A DNA stretch of 34,691 nt, from contig CAJUAE010000029.1 of NCBI GenBank assembly GCA_910583965.1, forward strand, positions 1 to 34,691, given 5' to 3'. How positions within the stretch are numbered: the stretch's first letter is position 1; every line of letters starts with the position of its first letter. The stretch is from an uncultured Lachnospiraceae bacterium (GTDB taxonomy: Bacteria; Bacillota; Clostridia; Lachnospirales; Lachnospiraceae). The notes under the pieces are model-generated. The model saw only the letters and a list, made by a program, of their open reading frames with translations. It was not told where the DNA came from and did not search any database. Below, one piece after another: positions 21,837 through 30,758 of the stretch. Both the position numbers and the translations under genes were made by a program.

Positions 21837-22408
21837 TAATTATCCTGAATAATTACTTTAATTGGCGCGTGTGTTTCCAATTCTACAACAAAATCAACAT
21901 CTGGTGCCATATTTGTATAAAAATAACAAATACTATCAACTGTTTTGTGATATGTAGGCTGATTGGAAATTGTTCCATCCTTTTTATAATCATACCATAC
22001 TCCCTCAACAATACCAAAAATACTAATTCGATGCGAAGTTTTCTTATATAAACATTTATGTATATCTTTATAAAAAAACTTATCATACTGTTTTCGAGAT
22101 AACTTTGTGTGATAATAATATTTCTCTCTATAAATTATCATAAAATCTGCATAAAATCTAATTTCAAATGGAGAAGGCACAAATACTTCCTTTGTCAATA
22201 TTTTAATATAAAGATACACACAAATTAATAATCCTAACACACCAATATTTACATTAAGAAACAAATTATCTCTAAAAATAAATGAACAAACAATGAGCAA
22301 TACAATAATCCACCAAATCATTTTTTTGAGATAGTATAAAACAAGAGAATCATTTTGGGGTACTCGAACTCCTTCGTTTGCCCTTAACACATAATATGGC
22401 ACTTCCAT
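21836..22408 (-). CDS. Two-segment membrane protein, candidate immunity protein
   Basis: A 190-residue protein with two adjacent membrane segments at about 30-45 and 52-70 (IWWIIVLLIVCSFIF and IGVLGLLICVYLYIKIL), then a cytoplasmic domain of about 120 residues rich in aromatic residues and strands. I do not recognise the family. It starts ten bases after the stop of the large putative effector with its own AGGAG site. In LXG-type type VII loci the gene directly after the toxin usually encodes its immunity protein, often a membrane protein when the toxin acts on membranes. That role is plausible here but unproven; an assembly component is the main alternative. Confidence 0.55.
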   Translation of the reverse strand: MEVPYYVLRANEGVRVPQNDSLVLYYLKKMIWWIIVLLIVCSFIFRDNLFLNVNIGVLGLLICVYLYIKILTKEVFVPSPFEIRFYADFMIIYREKYYYHTKLSRKQYDKFFYKDIHKCLYKKTSHRISIFGIVEGVWYDYKKDGTISNQPTYHKTVDSICYFYTNMAPDVDFVVELETHAPIKVIIQDN

Positions 22409-22418
22409 AGATGCTCTC

Positions 22419-23987
22419 CTATGCTACAAGTCCAGTCGAAAAGTGAATTGGTTGTATATTGACATGTAAATTTATTCCAAAATCAATTTGTGGTACATAT
22501 ATCTTTGGAACAGAAATATTAGGGCCTACTCCCCCTATAAATTTCTTATATATGTCAGGAGAATCAGAAAACGGAATCTTAAATGTACTTTTTATAGACT
22601 CCCATATATCATCTATAGATACTTTCTCAGGACTGTCTAAAACAATCCGACCATTATTTCTTATAAAACTACCGCTTGCATCCGTTTTCCCAACAGGATT
22701 CTGCATAACATTTATACAGGGAAGTACACTTTCTTTAAAAACCGAACCAATTTTTCCTCCCAATCCCTCTGCGCTCAAAAATTCTTTTCCAAGTGATGCT
22801 AAATTTTTCAATGATTTTAATCCATCTCGCAAACCATCATTTTTGCTAGAATCACTCCAATGTCTTATTCCTTCTTTCATATTATCAAAATTTAAATAGC
22901 GTTCTTTAAGACTTTCCATAAAATCTGTGCCAAAATCTTTTGCTGCTCTTTTAAAAAACTCTAAATCTTTTCTTGCAAATGCAGACTTGACGGAATTAAA
23001 GGTATCTGCAAAATCAGTCTTTAGTTTTGTAGTAAAATCCTTAAAATTTGATTTTGTTAATATATCCTTTAATTTGAGGTTATCTAATTTCTGTAAATTT
23101 CCTGATGCCCACTTATACCCATTCTTAATCAAATCCTTTGCTCCATCTACAAAATCAATTACATCACAGACAAACTCAATTCCATCAACAATATTAGCAA
23201 ACATATGAATCCCTTTATCATCTGAAAAAGTTCTAAGAGAATCCGTATAGGTATCTAATTTACTAAGTCGATATCCCCATGATGCATTGCCATTTTGTCG
23301 CGCATTATATCCATTTACTTCATTTATTAAATTGGCAGCACCATTCAAAATGCCAATAACTCCTCCTATAACTGCCGCTACTGCTGCAATTAGTGCACCG
23401 ACTCCTGTAACAGTTCCAAGCACTACTGCTGCAATTGCTGCTATAGCGCCAACAATTTCTAAAATAGCTACCCCTACTCCCTTAATCAACTGCTTTCCAC
23501 CATCATAATTGTACCATTCTTTAATTCGGTCTTTCAGATAATCACGTCCCTGATTATATCTATCAACAACATTATTTCCAATCCAGCGAAATAAAGAATT
23601 TGAATTTGAAAGGCTTGTCATAAAACGACCAATATGATCCAAGATAGCGTTGGTTTTAATTCCATACATACTTTTAAAGGTTCCTGTAAGTCCCTTAACT
23701 CTGTCTGCAACTCGCTTATCTGTATTTTGACAATCACTCTCTAAGGTTTTTAAATCGTTAGAATAATTGCTATATCTTCTACAGTCATCTTGTAGTTGGT
23801 TTCTTTTGTTGCGGGCATTACTAATTGCTGACGAAATATTGCCTGTTCTATCACCACTGTAATTGTCAAGTTTTCTAAGCACTGTATTTTCTATTGAATC
23901 TGCATATGCATCTAATCTCTTTGATACATTTTGGGCTTGTCCCGCAGCACTTCTTAGCTCACTGTAATTGATTGCTATTGTAGACAT
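22419..23987 (-). CDS. Large LXG/WXG-like type VII effector candidate
   Basis: A 522-residue protein. Residues 1-150 form long helices resembling the LXG/WXG targeting region (opening STIAINYSELRSAAGQAQN, then a long KRNQLQDDCRRYSNYSNDLK helix). Residues 169-222 are a Gly/Ala/Val-rich hydrophobic hairpin with GxxxG spacing (GTVTG, GGVIG), like glycine-zipper pore-forming toxins. Residues 225-420 are mixed helices, and the last 60 residues look strand-rich (PNISVPKIYVPQIDFGINLH). No known nuclease, lipase or NADase motif is seen. Two small helical partner genes lie directly upstream and a membrane-protein gene directly downstream, the standard layout of an LXG toxin island. I infer an exported membrane-active effector; a structural secretion component is the alternative. 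Confidence 0.6.
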   Translation of the reverse strand: MSTIAINYSELRSAAGQAQNVSKRLDAYADSIENTVLRKLDNYSGDRTGNISSAISNARNKRNQLQDDCRRYSNYSNDLKTLESDCQNTDKRVADRVKGLTGTFKSMYGIKTNAILDHIGRFMTSLSNSNSLFRWIGNNVVDRYNQGRDYLKDRIKEWYNYDGGKQLIKGVGVAILEIVGAIAAIAAVVLGTVTGVGALIAAVAAVIGGVIGILNGAANLINEVNGYNARQNGNASWGYRLSKLDTYTDSLRTFSDDKGIHMFANIVDGIEFVCDVIDFVDGAKDLIKNGYKWASGNLQKLDNLKLKDILTKSNFKDFTTKLKTDFADTFNSVKSAFARKDLEFFKRAAKDFGTDFMESLKERYLNFDNMKEGIRHWSDSSKNDGLRDGLKSLKNLASLGKEFLSAEGLGGKIGSVFKESVLPCINVMQNPVGKTDASGSFIRNNGRIVLDSPEKVSIDDIWESIKSTFKIPFSDSPDIYKKFIGGVGPNISVPKIYVPQIDFGINLHVNIQPIHFSTGLVA

Positions 23988-24008
23988 ATATCTATACCTC
24001 CCGAAAAC

Positions 24009-24449
24009 TTAATTAAACAGACCTGTGAATTTGTTCAAAGCCTCTTTCATCTTCTGCTTTGCTTCTTCCTCTTCACGTCGTTTCTCTTGCTCATATCTAT
24101 TATAATATTCAGAACTGTTGCGCTCTGCGTCATCCTTTTTTCTAGCGAGATCTCTGATTTCCTCATCCAATTCAGACTGTGTGCCACGCAGATATCTATC
24201 GCTCCCCGATCCCGCCTCTGTATTACTGCCAATCTCATAAACCTCTGAGGCAAATACTTGATCATGCTTTACAGCATTCTTCAAATCATTACAAAGCTCT
24301 GTAATCTCCCGATTGACATTTCTGATTTCATCATCAAGACCACCAGCTGCATTTTGCCGTATTGTCTGCAACTGTTTTATCCACTTTTCGTACTTCTTTG
24401 CCTTATCCTTTTCTTCCTTATACAATTTTAAATAATAGCTGCTAGACAT
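24009..24449 (-). CDS. Coiled-coil LXG-partner-like protein
   Basis: A 146-residue, highly charged, helical protein opening SSSYYLKLYKEEKDKAKKYE, much like YwqH/DUF5082-type proteins encoded beside LXG toxins in Bacillus. Two long coiled-coil stretches flank a Gly/Ser-rich turn (GSNTEAGSGSDRY); the C-terminal helix is Glu/Lys-rich. Such proteins bind the targeting helix of the toxin and accompany it to the secretion ATPase. AGGAGG lies upstream of the ATG. The gene sits between a WXG100 gene and the effector gene, as expected for a partner. Confidence 0.65.
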   Translation of the reverse strand: MSSSYYLKLYKEEKDKAKKYEKWIKQLQTIRQNAAGGLDDEIRNVNREITELCNDLKNAVKHDQVFASEVYEIGSNTEAGSGSDRYLRGTQSELDEEIRDLARKKDDAERNSSEYYNRYEQEKRREEEEAKQKMKEALNKFTGLFN

Positions 24450-24477
24450 AACTTCCTCCTAATTTTCAAACACCTTA

Positions 24478-24795
24478 TCACTTGTCCATAGACATTTTAT
24501 AGGCCTGCCGCATGTTGTCATCCGCTGTATCATATTCACCCTGAGCCTGCACAAGCGCCTCATAAATATCGATGAGAGTATCACCAAAATCATCAATTTT
24601 TTTAATTAGTGTTTTATATTGATGTTCAAATTCATTTAATCCCTTACCAACCCAATTTTCTTTTACCTGATGTGTAATTTCTTCCACTTTAAAATTTACA
24701 TCTTTATACTCGGACACAAGCTGCTTAATTGTCTCATGTGCTCTCTGAATTTTCTCGGTTTCAATTGTTCCTGAGACTACACTCCCTTTAGCCAT
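24478..24795 (-). CDS. WXG100-like protein with YxxxD export signal
   Basis: A 105-residue protein of the WXG100 or LXG-adaptor type. Helix one ends at ENWVGKGLNEFEHQYK, which holds W-V-G at the turn, and helix two leads to GEYDTADDNMRQ, with a clean YxxxD export motif (Y-D-T-A-D). These two marks together define a type VII substrate or co-substrate. The ATG has AAGGAGG upstream, overlapping the EssC stop region, so its translation is linked to that of EssC. It is most likely the first partner of the effector encoded two genes on, or the general EsxA-like substrate of the machine. Confidence 0.88.
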   Translation of the reverse strand: MAKGSVVSGTIETEKIQRAHETIKQLVSEYKDVNFKVEEITHQVKENWVGKGLNEFEHQYKTLIKKIDDFGDTLIDIYEALVQAQGEYDTADDNMRQAYKMSMDK

Positions 24796-24807
24796 ACTAT
24801 TTCCTCC

Positions 24808-27800
24808 TTATTCAAAGATCTTTATTTTGCTGTATGTATTTCCCTCAAATAAGTAGCCCATCGTTGTATCAAAATTTGTATCAGCTTTTACTCTGCTACC
24901 CATCTCAAAGATTTTGTTATCCACCAACTGTTCAAACAATACTGCCTGCCTTAATTCTTTGACTGTCTTTAATACTTCTGAAGAATTAAAACCTACATTC
25001 TGATTCTCTACATTTGCCAGCAACAAGAAACAGTCTGCTTCATTGGCCATTTTAATTGCCTCACTCAATTCCTTTGCAATTGTCTTATCTGCATTGAGCT
25101 TCTTCATGACCCCTGTATTGTTAATAATCAACATCTTTTTACTACGTCCAGTTATATCTTCATCTTGAAGCCGTTTTGTCACTCCATCACAAAAAGAAGA
25201 TATAACCATCATTGCTTCCTCGCTGTCATTGGTGTATGCTTGTACAAACGCAAGCTCCTTCAATATGCTTAATGGTTTCGCTCTATCATCAATAATCACT
25301 GCTTCAACTTCATGAAATACAATATTTTGTGCTAATGCCTGCATTATATTTTGGACAAATCGGATACGACTTTGTGTATTTCCAATTAGTGCTAAACAAC
25401 CCCATAAGTTCATATTGATAGTCTTATACTTAACACTCTCGAAATCCATACCAATCACAATTTCTCTCCTCTGGCGGAACAACTCTCTATGCACAGACAT
25501 ACTTTCTTCCATAATAAGATGCTCTGGTATCATTGGAATCTGAACTGCCTTTTCCGTACACTGGCTGTTTCTATCATTAATAAACTTTTTCAGTTCTTCA
25601 CTGCGATCGGACTCTTTCATACTTTCTCCGAAAATTGCTGTTTGATATTCTAAGATTTTTTTGTCAAGTACAAATAAGCCACGCCCCGGAATTTCCTTGG
25701 GAGTCTCCTTACAATGTCCGAAAACATTACTGTATTCTCCTGAATCATTACAATTTAAAACTACTTTCTTTCCAAAATTTGCCTGCACTTTATAATTTAA
25801 TGCATTTGATATAGCCGCTGTCAAAATAAAGGAAATTCCAACACCTTGTGCCTCTCTTGCCAACCCATTAATTTCCTCTGCTTGTTCTGAGAAATACTCC
25901 TTAAACGCTGCCATATTGTCAATCATAACCACAGCAAGTGGAATATCTGTATATCCCGCTTCCAAATATGATAAATAACTTCCAATCCCTTTTTCAGATA
26001 GGATTTTTTTGCGTTGTAAAATCATTGTACCAAGCAATTTAAATAAATTTTTGCACTTTTCTTCTTCGTTGGAAAGCACCACACCGCCAACATGAAACGA
26101 ATTCTCGAAAAGTTTGAGTACCTTGCTTCCACAGTCCACCAGATAAAGATTTACTTGATTTGGAGCGTATTTTTTGATTAAACCATATGCAATTGTCTGA
26201 AGCATCACAGTCTTTCCAGTCTGTGCAGAACCAACAATATAAATATTTTCTCTGGAAGGCTCAAATATAATCTCACCCTGATATTGCTGTTCTGGATTAT
26301 CATACAATCCAACAGGAACTGTAATTCCAAGAGTTTGGTCTGACTCATACTGTAACTTGCTTGTCCCAATAATATCTGGCAGAGATGGCAAACAGATTCC
26401 CGGCAATTGTGCAATATTACTGGATTCACAATAGTCAGACACATAGTCTACAATTGCTTGCAATTGACTAATATTCTGATTTGTCTCTTTCTTTTTATTT
26501 GTATATTTGAGTGTTTTTTTCCCCCATGTATTGCGTTCATAGATCGCATAAATCTTCTCATTTGCATTACTGCCAGATGGCACAGGCGCACCGCTATAAG
26601 CAGACTGAAATAGCTCAAAAATCTCATTGTTCCCCACCTGAAAATATGCACGGCCTGGCTCAACGATTTCTGCAGCCAATGGTGTTTTTAATACATCATT
26701 ACTGTCCTCTTTTGTCTGTACTTTAAGACACAATTTAAATTTCGAGTTTGACCAGATTTGTGCATCCACTACGCCAGCAGGTTTCTGCGTGGCAAGAATC
26801 AAATGAATCCCCAATGTACGTCCAATTCGTGCAGCAGATATTAATTCTTTCATAAAATCAGGATGTTCTGCTTTTAACTCTGCAAACTCATCCACAATCA
26901 TAATTAAATGTGGCATTGGAACTTTAACGGTTCCTTCTTTGTACAGTTTAATATAATCCTTGATATGGTTTACACCACTTTCTGAAAAAATCTCTTGACG
27001 TTTCACAACTTCTGCCTTGATGGAAAGCAATGAGCGATTAATTTCCCTTCCATCAATATTCGTGATTCTACCAATCAAATGTGGCAAATTTTTAAACTGA
27101 TTTGCCATTCCACCACCTTTAAAGTCAATAATTACAAAGCCTACTTCATATGGATGGAAAAATGTTGCTATGGATAATATATAGGTCTGTAAAATTTCAC
27201 TTTTACCAGAACCTGTTGTACCAGCAACAAGACCATGTGGTCCATGTGCTCCTGGTTCATCACTAATATCCAGTGACACCACTTCATTTCTAATTTTAAC
27301 ACCGACAGGAACCGAAATGCTTTTGTGTACTTGGGAACTTTCCCATCGTTTCTTAAGATCAAGGTCATCGACAGAAAGAATACCAAGTAACTCAAACATT
27401 GTAATATTCTTTGTTATTTCCCCATCCAGTGTAATTTCATCTACATATACTCCTGCAAGTTTTAACGCCGTCTGTCTTGCAATAGCATCCGAAATCTCTG
27501 GATAGCTAAAAGCAGCAACATTGTCTCCATTCTGTGATTTAAGCAATCCTCCACGATTTGTCGTGTCAAGACGTATCATCTCTGCACAACCTTGTGGAAT
27601 TAGTTCTTCATATTCTTGAAAATATACAAAGGTAAATCCATATTTTGCATAATCTTTTGCATATTTCGCAATTGGATGGGTACTAATCGCAGAAGGATCT
27701 GTGACAAAAACAACATAATACTCATCTGCAATGTATTCCTCTCCACCACCTGCCTGCGCTTCTCGCGCGGACAACGTAATATACAAACTTTCCAAAATTA

Positions 27801-29334
27801 GATTCTTACTCTCATCATCACACACAATATTTCGCACATCAAGTCGCTCATTCTCCACATTTTTAAGCCATCTAACCCAACTTAGTATCTGTATATCTTC
27901 TGGTCTTAAAATATACACAAAATGAACATCTGTGTAAAAATGCCGAATTGTCAAATCCAATGTAATATTACGAATTGCTTGATATAGTGCATCCCAATTT
28001 CCAACAACGCCAACACCACCTGAAAACCGAAAATCAGACACAATTGGCATATCCTCTATATATCTATATTTTTCTGCTGTCTGTTCTGCCAATAACGCCA
28101 ACGGATCTTCCAAATCAATAAATTCCTGCTTGTCATATTTTACTTGGTTTTGAGATTCAACTCGTCCTATACCCATATATACTTTCAAGAAATCTGGATC
28201 CTCAATCGTTCGCTCAAAAAGTCGACGTCCAAAAAGTTCACTCTCCATAATCCCTTCGCCAAGCGATTCATATATCAGGCGATTAATCCGCAATTCATTT
28301 TCTCTCGATTGCTGTATCAAGGTTTCTTTTTCAGCAATATATTGATTGTAAGATGTAATACGTTCCTCCCAGTCCTTTTTGTACTCTTTATTGTCCTGAA
28401 TATACGTTACAATCGACATGATAATTCCTAGAGACATTGATACCGCGCTGTAGATAACAAATGTTCCACCACCTCCGATAATTCCTCTCAGCACAATTGT
28501 CATGGCAAGCATAACAATAGAAGGAATCAAAGACATTACTAAGCTTCTTTTATTCTTTTTTGGTTTCTGTACTGGTTGTTGTATCTGAAGATCATCTTCA
28601 GGCACCATATATGAGATTCGTGTATTGCGCACAAATTTCGGATATTTAAAATGAGAAGACTGTTCTTGCAACGCACGCCATTGTAGACCATTCACGGTTA
28701 CATTGGAAGCCATTGTTGTATAAAGTTTGCCCTCTCGATAATAAAAACTATATCCCACAATAGAGAAAAAATCATAATCTTTGATTTCATGTTCCTTGTC
28801 AATTCGTATACCATTAACATTCACTCCATAATGCGTTTTTGCATTTTTCACAAAAAGACGTTCATTTATAGAATGCAGCAAAACAAAATCATTTCCAACA
28901 AAATTATCTGTAATATGAATATTACAATCAGCAGTACCACCTATTTTTATCTGTCCTGCGTTTGTAATTATAATTTCCCTATTATAATCTTTTCTTTCAT
29001 AATCAAAATCCAATGTAAAGTATAGTTTTAATACATCACTGTTAGAATCTTGATAGCGGACCACTATCTCGTCACCATGTTTCAGTTCCTTGCGAAGCAA
29101 CTTCTTCACATCATCAACTGCAGACAAATACAGTCCGTCTGAACACATTACATTCCATCCACCCTCTGACGAGCGCATAAAGATTAGTTGTACTGTGGTA
29201 AAAAAAAGTTCTCTGCGCAGTCTTACATCATTTTCTAGTTCAGTTCCCACAGTAAATGTCTCACAATCTAGTGGAATTTCAATCTCGCGATATAAATTTT
29301 TATTTGAAATGACTGCTTTGTATCTGCCCTGCAT
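24808..29334 (-). CDS. essC: EssC/YukB-type FtsK/SpoIIIE secretion ATPase
   Basis: The 1508-residue motor of Firmicutes type VII secretion. Two N-terminal FHA-like domains (about 1-100 and 120-205) precede two membrane segments at about 263-310. Three ATPase domains follow. Domain 1 has Walker A GTTGSGKSE near 703 and Walker B LIMIVDEFAEL near 811, complete. Domain 2 has GSAQTGKT near 1033 with Walker B VVMIDNMAAF, where the catalytic Glu is Asn. Domain 3 has a degenerate loop, GNTQSRIRF near 1313, and AVIIDDRA. This pattern of one active and two degraded sites fits EssC and EccC, where the last domains bind substrate. It lies 13 bases after esaB. Length is as expected for EssC. Confidence 0.95.
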   Translation of the reverse strand: MQGRYKAVISNKNLYREIEIPLDCETFTVGTELENDVRLRRELFFTTVQLIFMRSSEGGWNVMCSDGLYLSAVDDVKKLLRKELKHGDEIVVRYQDSNSDVLKLYFTLDFDYERKDYNREIIITNAGQIKIGGTADCNIHITDNFVGNDFVLLHSINERLFVKNAKTHYGVNVNGIRIDKEHEIKDYDFFSIVGYSFYYREGKLYTTMASNVTVNGLQWRALQEQSSHFKYPKFVRNTRISYMVPEDDLQIQQPVQKPKKNKRSLVMSLIPSIVMLAMTIVLRGIIGGGGTFVIYSAVSMSLGIIMSIVTYIQDNKEYKKDWEERITSYNQYIAEKETLIQQSRENELRINRLIYESLGEGIMESELFGRRLFERTIEDPDFLKVYMGIGRVESQNQVKYDKQEFIDLEDPLALLAEQTAEKYRYIEDMPIVSDFRFSGGVGVVGNWDALYQAIRNITLDLTIRHFYTDVHFVYILRPEDIQILSWVRWLKNVENERLDVRNIVCDDESKNLILESLYITLSAREAQAGGGEEYIADEYYVVFVTDPSAISTHPIAKYAKDYAKYGFTFVYFQEYEELIPQGCAEMIRLDTTNRGGLLKSQNGDNVAAFSYPEISDAIARQTALKLAGVYVDEITLDGEITKNITMFELLGILSVDDLDLKKRWESSQVHKSISVPVGVKIRNEVVSLDISDEPGAHGPHGLVAGTTGSGKSEILQTYILSIATFFHPYEVGFVIIDFKGGGMANQFKNLPHLIGRITNIDGREINRSLLSIKAEVVKRQEIFSESGVNHIKDYIKLYKEGTVKVPMPHLIMIVDEFAELKAEHPDFMKELISAARIGRTLGIHLILATQKPAGVVDAQIWSNSKFKLCLKVQTKEDSNDVLKTPLAAEIVEPGRAYFQVGNNEIFELFQSAYSGAPVPSGSNANEKIYAIYERNTWGKKTLKYTNKKKETNQNISQLQAIVDYVSDYCESSNIAQLPGICLPSLPDIIGTSKLQYESDQTLGITVPVGLYDNPEQQYQGEIIFEPSRENIYIVGSAQTGKTVMLQTIAYGLIKKYAPNQVNLYLVDCGSKVLKLFENSFHVGGVVLSNEEEKCKNLFKLLGTMILQRKKILSEKGIGSYLSYLEAGYTDIPLAVVMIDNMAAFKEYFSEQAEEINGLAREAQGVGISFILTAAISNALNYKVQANFGKKVVLNCNDSGEYSNVFGHCKETPKEIPGRGLFVLDKKILEYQTAIFGESMKESDRSEELKKFINDRNSQCTEKAVQIPMIPEHLIMEESMSVHRELFRQRREIVIGMDFESVKYKTINMNLWGCLALIGNTQSRIRFVQNIMQALAQNIVFHEVEAVIIDDRAKPLSILKELAFVQAYTNDSEEAMMVISSFCDGVTKRLQDEDITGRSKKMLIINNTGVMKKLNADKTIAKELSEAIKMANEADCFLLLANVENQNVGFNSSEVLKTVKELRQAVLFEQLVDNKIFEMGSRVKADTNFDTTMGYLFEGNTYSKIKIFE

Positions 29335-29347
29335 ATCTTACTTTCCC

Positions 29348-29602
29348 CTATTCTGTAAAGTTAATAAAGCTTCCGTCATGGATTCCCAATTGCCGCAAAG
29401 TTTTTCCGCCTTTAATCAACGCAATTGGATTCTCTGACTTTAGATAACAACGTTTAATATCAGAAGTATCAATTCCTAATTCATATGCCGTATTGAGTGC
29501 CACCACCAGCTCATTTGCAGATATATCCAACGGAATCTCAATATCTGCGGAAATATTGCGCTTATGCATATTTAGTATAACATTGACTGTGTTATGTCCC
29601 AT
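29348..29602 (-). CDS. esaB: EsaB/YukD ubiquitin-like type VII protein
   Basis: An 84-residue protein with the ubiquitin fold of YukD/EsaB: strand NTVNVILNMHKR, strand ISADIEIPLDI, helix SANELVVALNTAYEL, then the closing IKGGKTLRQLGIHDGSFINF, where TLRxLGIxDG is the recognised end of these proteins. There is no C-terminal di-glycine, so it is not conjugated. EsaB is a small cytosolic factor essential or regulatory for type VII secretion. AGAGGGG lies upstream of the ATG, the gene is 22 bases after the CpaE-like gene and directly before essC, the classical order. Confidence 0.9.
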   Translation of the reverse strand: MGHNTVNVILNMHKRNISADIEIPLDISANELVVALNTAYELGIDTSDIKRCYLKSENPIALIKGGKTLRQLGIHDGSFINFTE

Positions 29603-29624
29603 TGTAATTCTGCCCCTCTTTCTT

Positions 29625-30758
29625 TTATGTCATTAGAAACATGGCGATTTTCTTTATAGACTCATTTTCTGCCATCTCCTCGTAGCTCACTTCTCTACCT
29701 GTTTCTGTATCTTCTAACACATGATTCACATATTCATCAACTGAAAACTTCAATCCCTTGTTCATTGTTACGATAGCATTATTTTTCTGCTTATCAAAAT
29801 TATTACAGATAAATATATGTTTATCACTATTTAGACCGTTGATATTATCCACCATCATGTTAGCAGCGACCACGCTGCTTTCATTTTGATTCATCACAAA
29901 AACTACTCTGTCGGCTGTATTGAGTAAATTCATGTTTGATTCATGTAATGCTGTCTCCGTATCCACAATAATATAATCGTATTCACCTGTCTTTTTTGCG
30001 GATATAGCAAGTGACTCATAAATCTTATAGGACATTCCCAGTGCGACCAAAGATGCTTTAAATGGCGGCACATATGAAAACTTTTCTTTTCTTATATACT
30101 CTTTTATCACAGGATAGGCATTGTCACTTTTTGCTGTAAGTTTTGCATATGTATCAATTGATATAATTGCTCCCTGTTGCTTGAAATGTTGTTGAAAAGT
30201 TTGCAGATGTCCTGCGTTTATATAAAGAACTTGGCGAAATTGATTTGCGAGTGCTGCCGCTACTGACATTGACAAAAGCGTTTTTCCCACACCTCCTGTA
30301 GCCGAAAAAAATAATATAATCTGTGACTTCTTTGGCGCACTGTTGTTGGATGCCTTCGCTCCTAGTCCACTCGCACCAGCAATTTGACTATATATTATAT
30401 TGACATTGGAGTATTTATAAATTTCTATAACATTTTTGTGCAAGGTCTGTTGCCCAGTGTTATTTTCTGTAATCAAAAAAATATTTTCTATATCGTTGTG
30501 TATCGTTAAGGTCTCTCTATAAAAATCATCTGATACAATCATTACATCCGCTTTTTGCGGTGTCAAAAACAAAGAATCAAAATACTCTTTGTCTGTAATC
30601 ATTTCGAGGTTCACCTTATCAAATAATTCCTCAACAAATTTAAGTTCCAACAAAGTGATATAGTTTAAATCTGTGTCAGCGATAATGATCCTGGGTTTTC
30701 CCATATTTATAACCATACCTTTCTGCTGACTCCCTTCTTCGTAAATATGGGCAGTCAT
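29625..30758 (-). CDS. CpaE/MinD-like ATPase
   Basis: A 377-residue (or 359 if started at the ATG at 30704) cytosolic P-loop protein. The N-terminal 110 residues look like a receiver-type fold (GKPRIIIADTDLNYITLLEL). The ATPase begins at IILFFSATGGVGKTLLSM: the GGVGKT core is there, but the signature lysine of the deviant Walker A (KGGVGKT) is threonine. The YDYIIVDTETAL Walker B and VVFVMNQNESSV follow. CpaE/TadZ-type proteins place secretion machines at the pole or focus, so I infer a localisation role. The first ATG overlaps the upstream stop (ATGA) but has no ribosome binding site of its own; internal ATGs at 30716 and 30704 are alternatives. Confidence 0.75.
   Translation of the reverse strand: MTAHIYEEGSQQKGMVINMGKPRIIIADTDLNYITLLELKFVEELFDKVNLEMITDKEYFDSLFLTPQKADVMIVSDDFYRETLTIHNDIENIFLITENNTGQQTLHKNVIEIYKYSNVNIIYSQIAGASGLGAKASNNSAPKKSQIILFFSATGGVGKTLLSMSVAAALANQFRQVLYINAGHLQTFQQHFKQQGAIISIDTYAKLTAKSDNAYPVIKEYIRKEKFSYVPPFKASLVALGMSYKIYESLAISAKKTGEYDYIIVDTETALHESNMNLLNTADRVVFVMNQNESSVVAANMMVDNINGLNSDKHIFICNNFDKQKNNAIVTMNKGLKFSVDEYVNHVLEDTETGREVSYEEMAENESIKKIAMFLMT

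Noticed and set aside
29090..29437. Plus-strand ORF over the essC/esaB junction
   Set aside because: Shadow of two confidently identified genes on the other strand.
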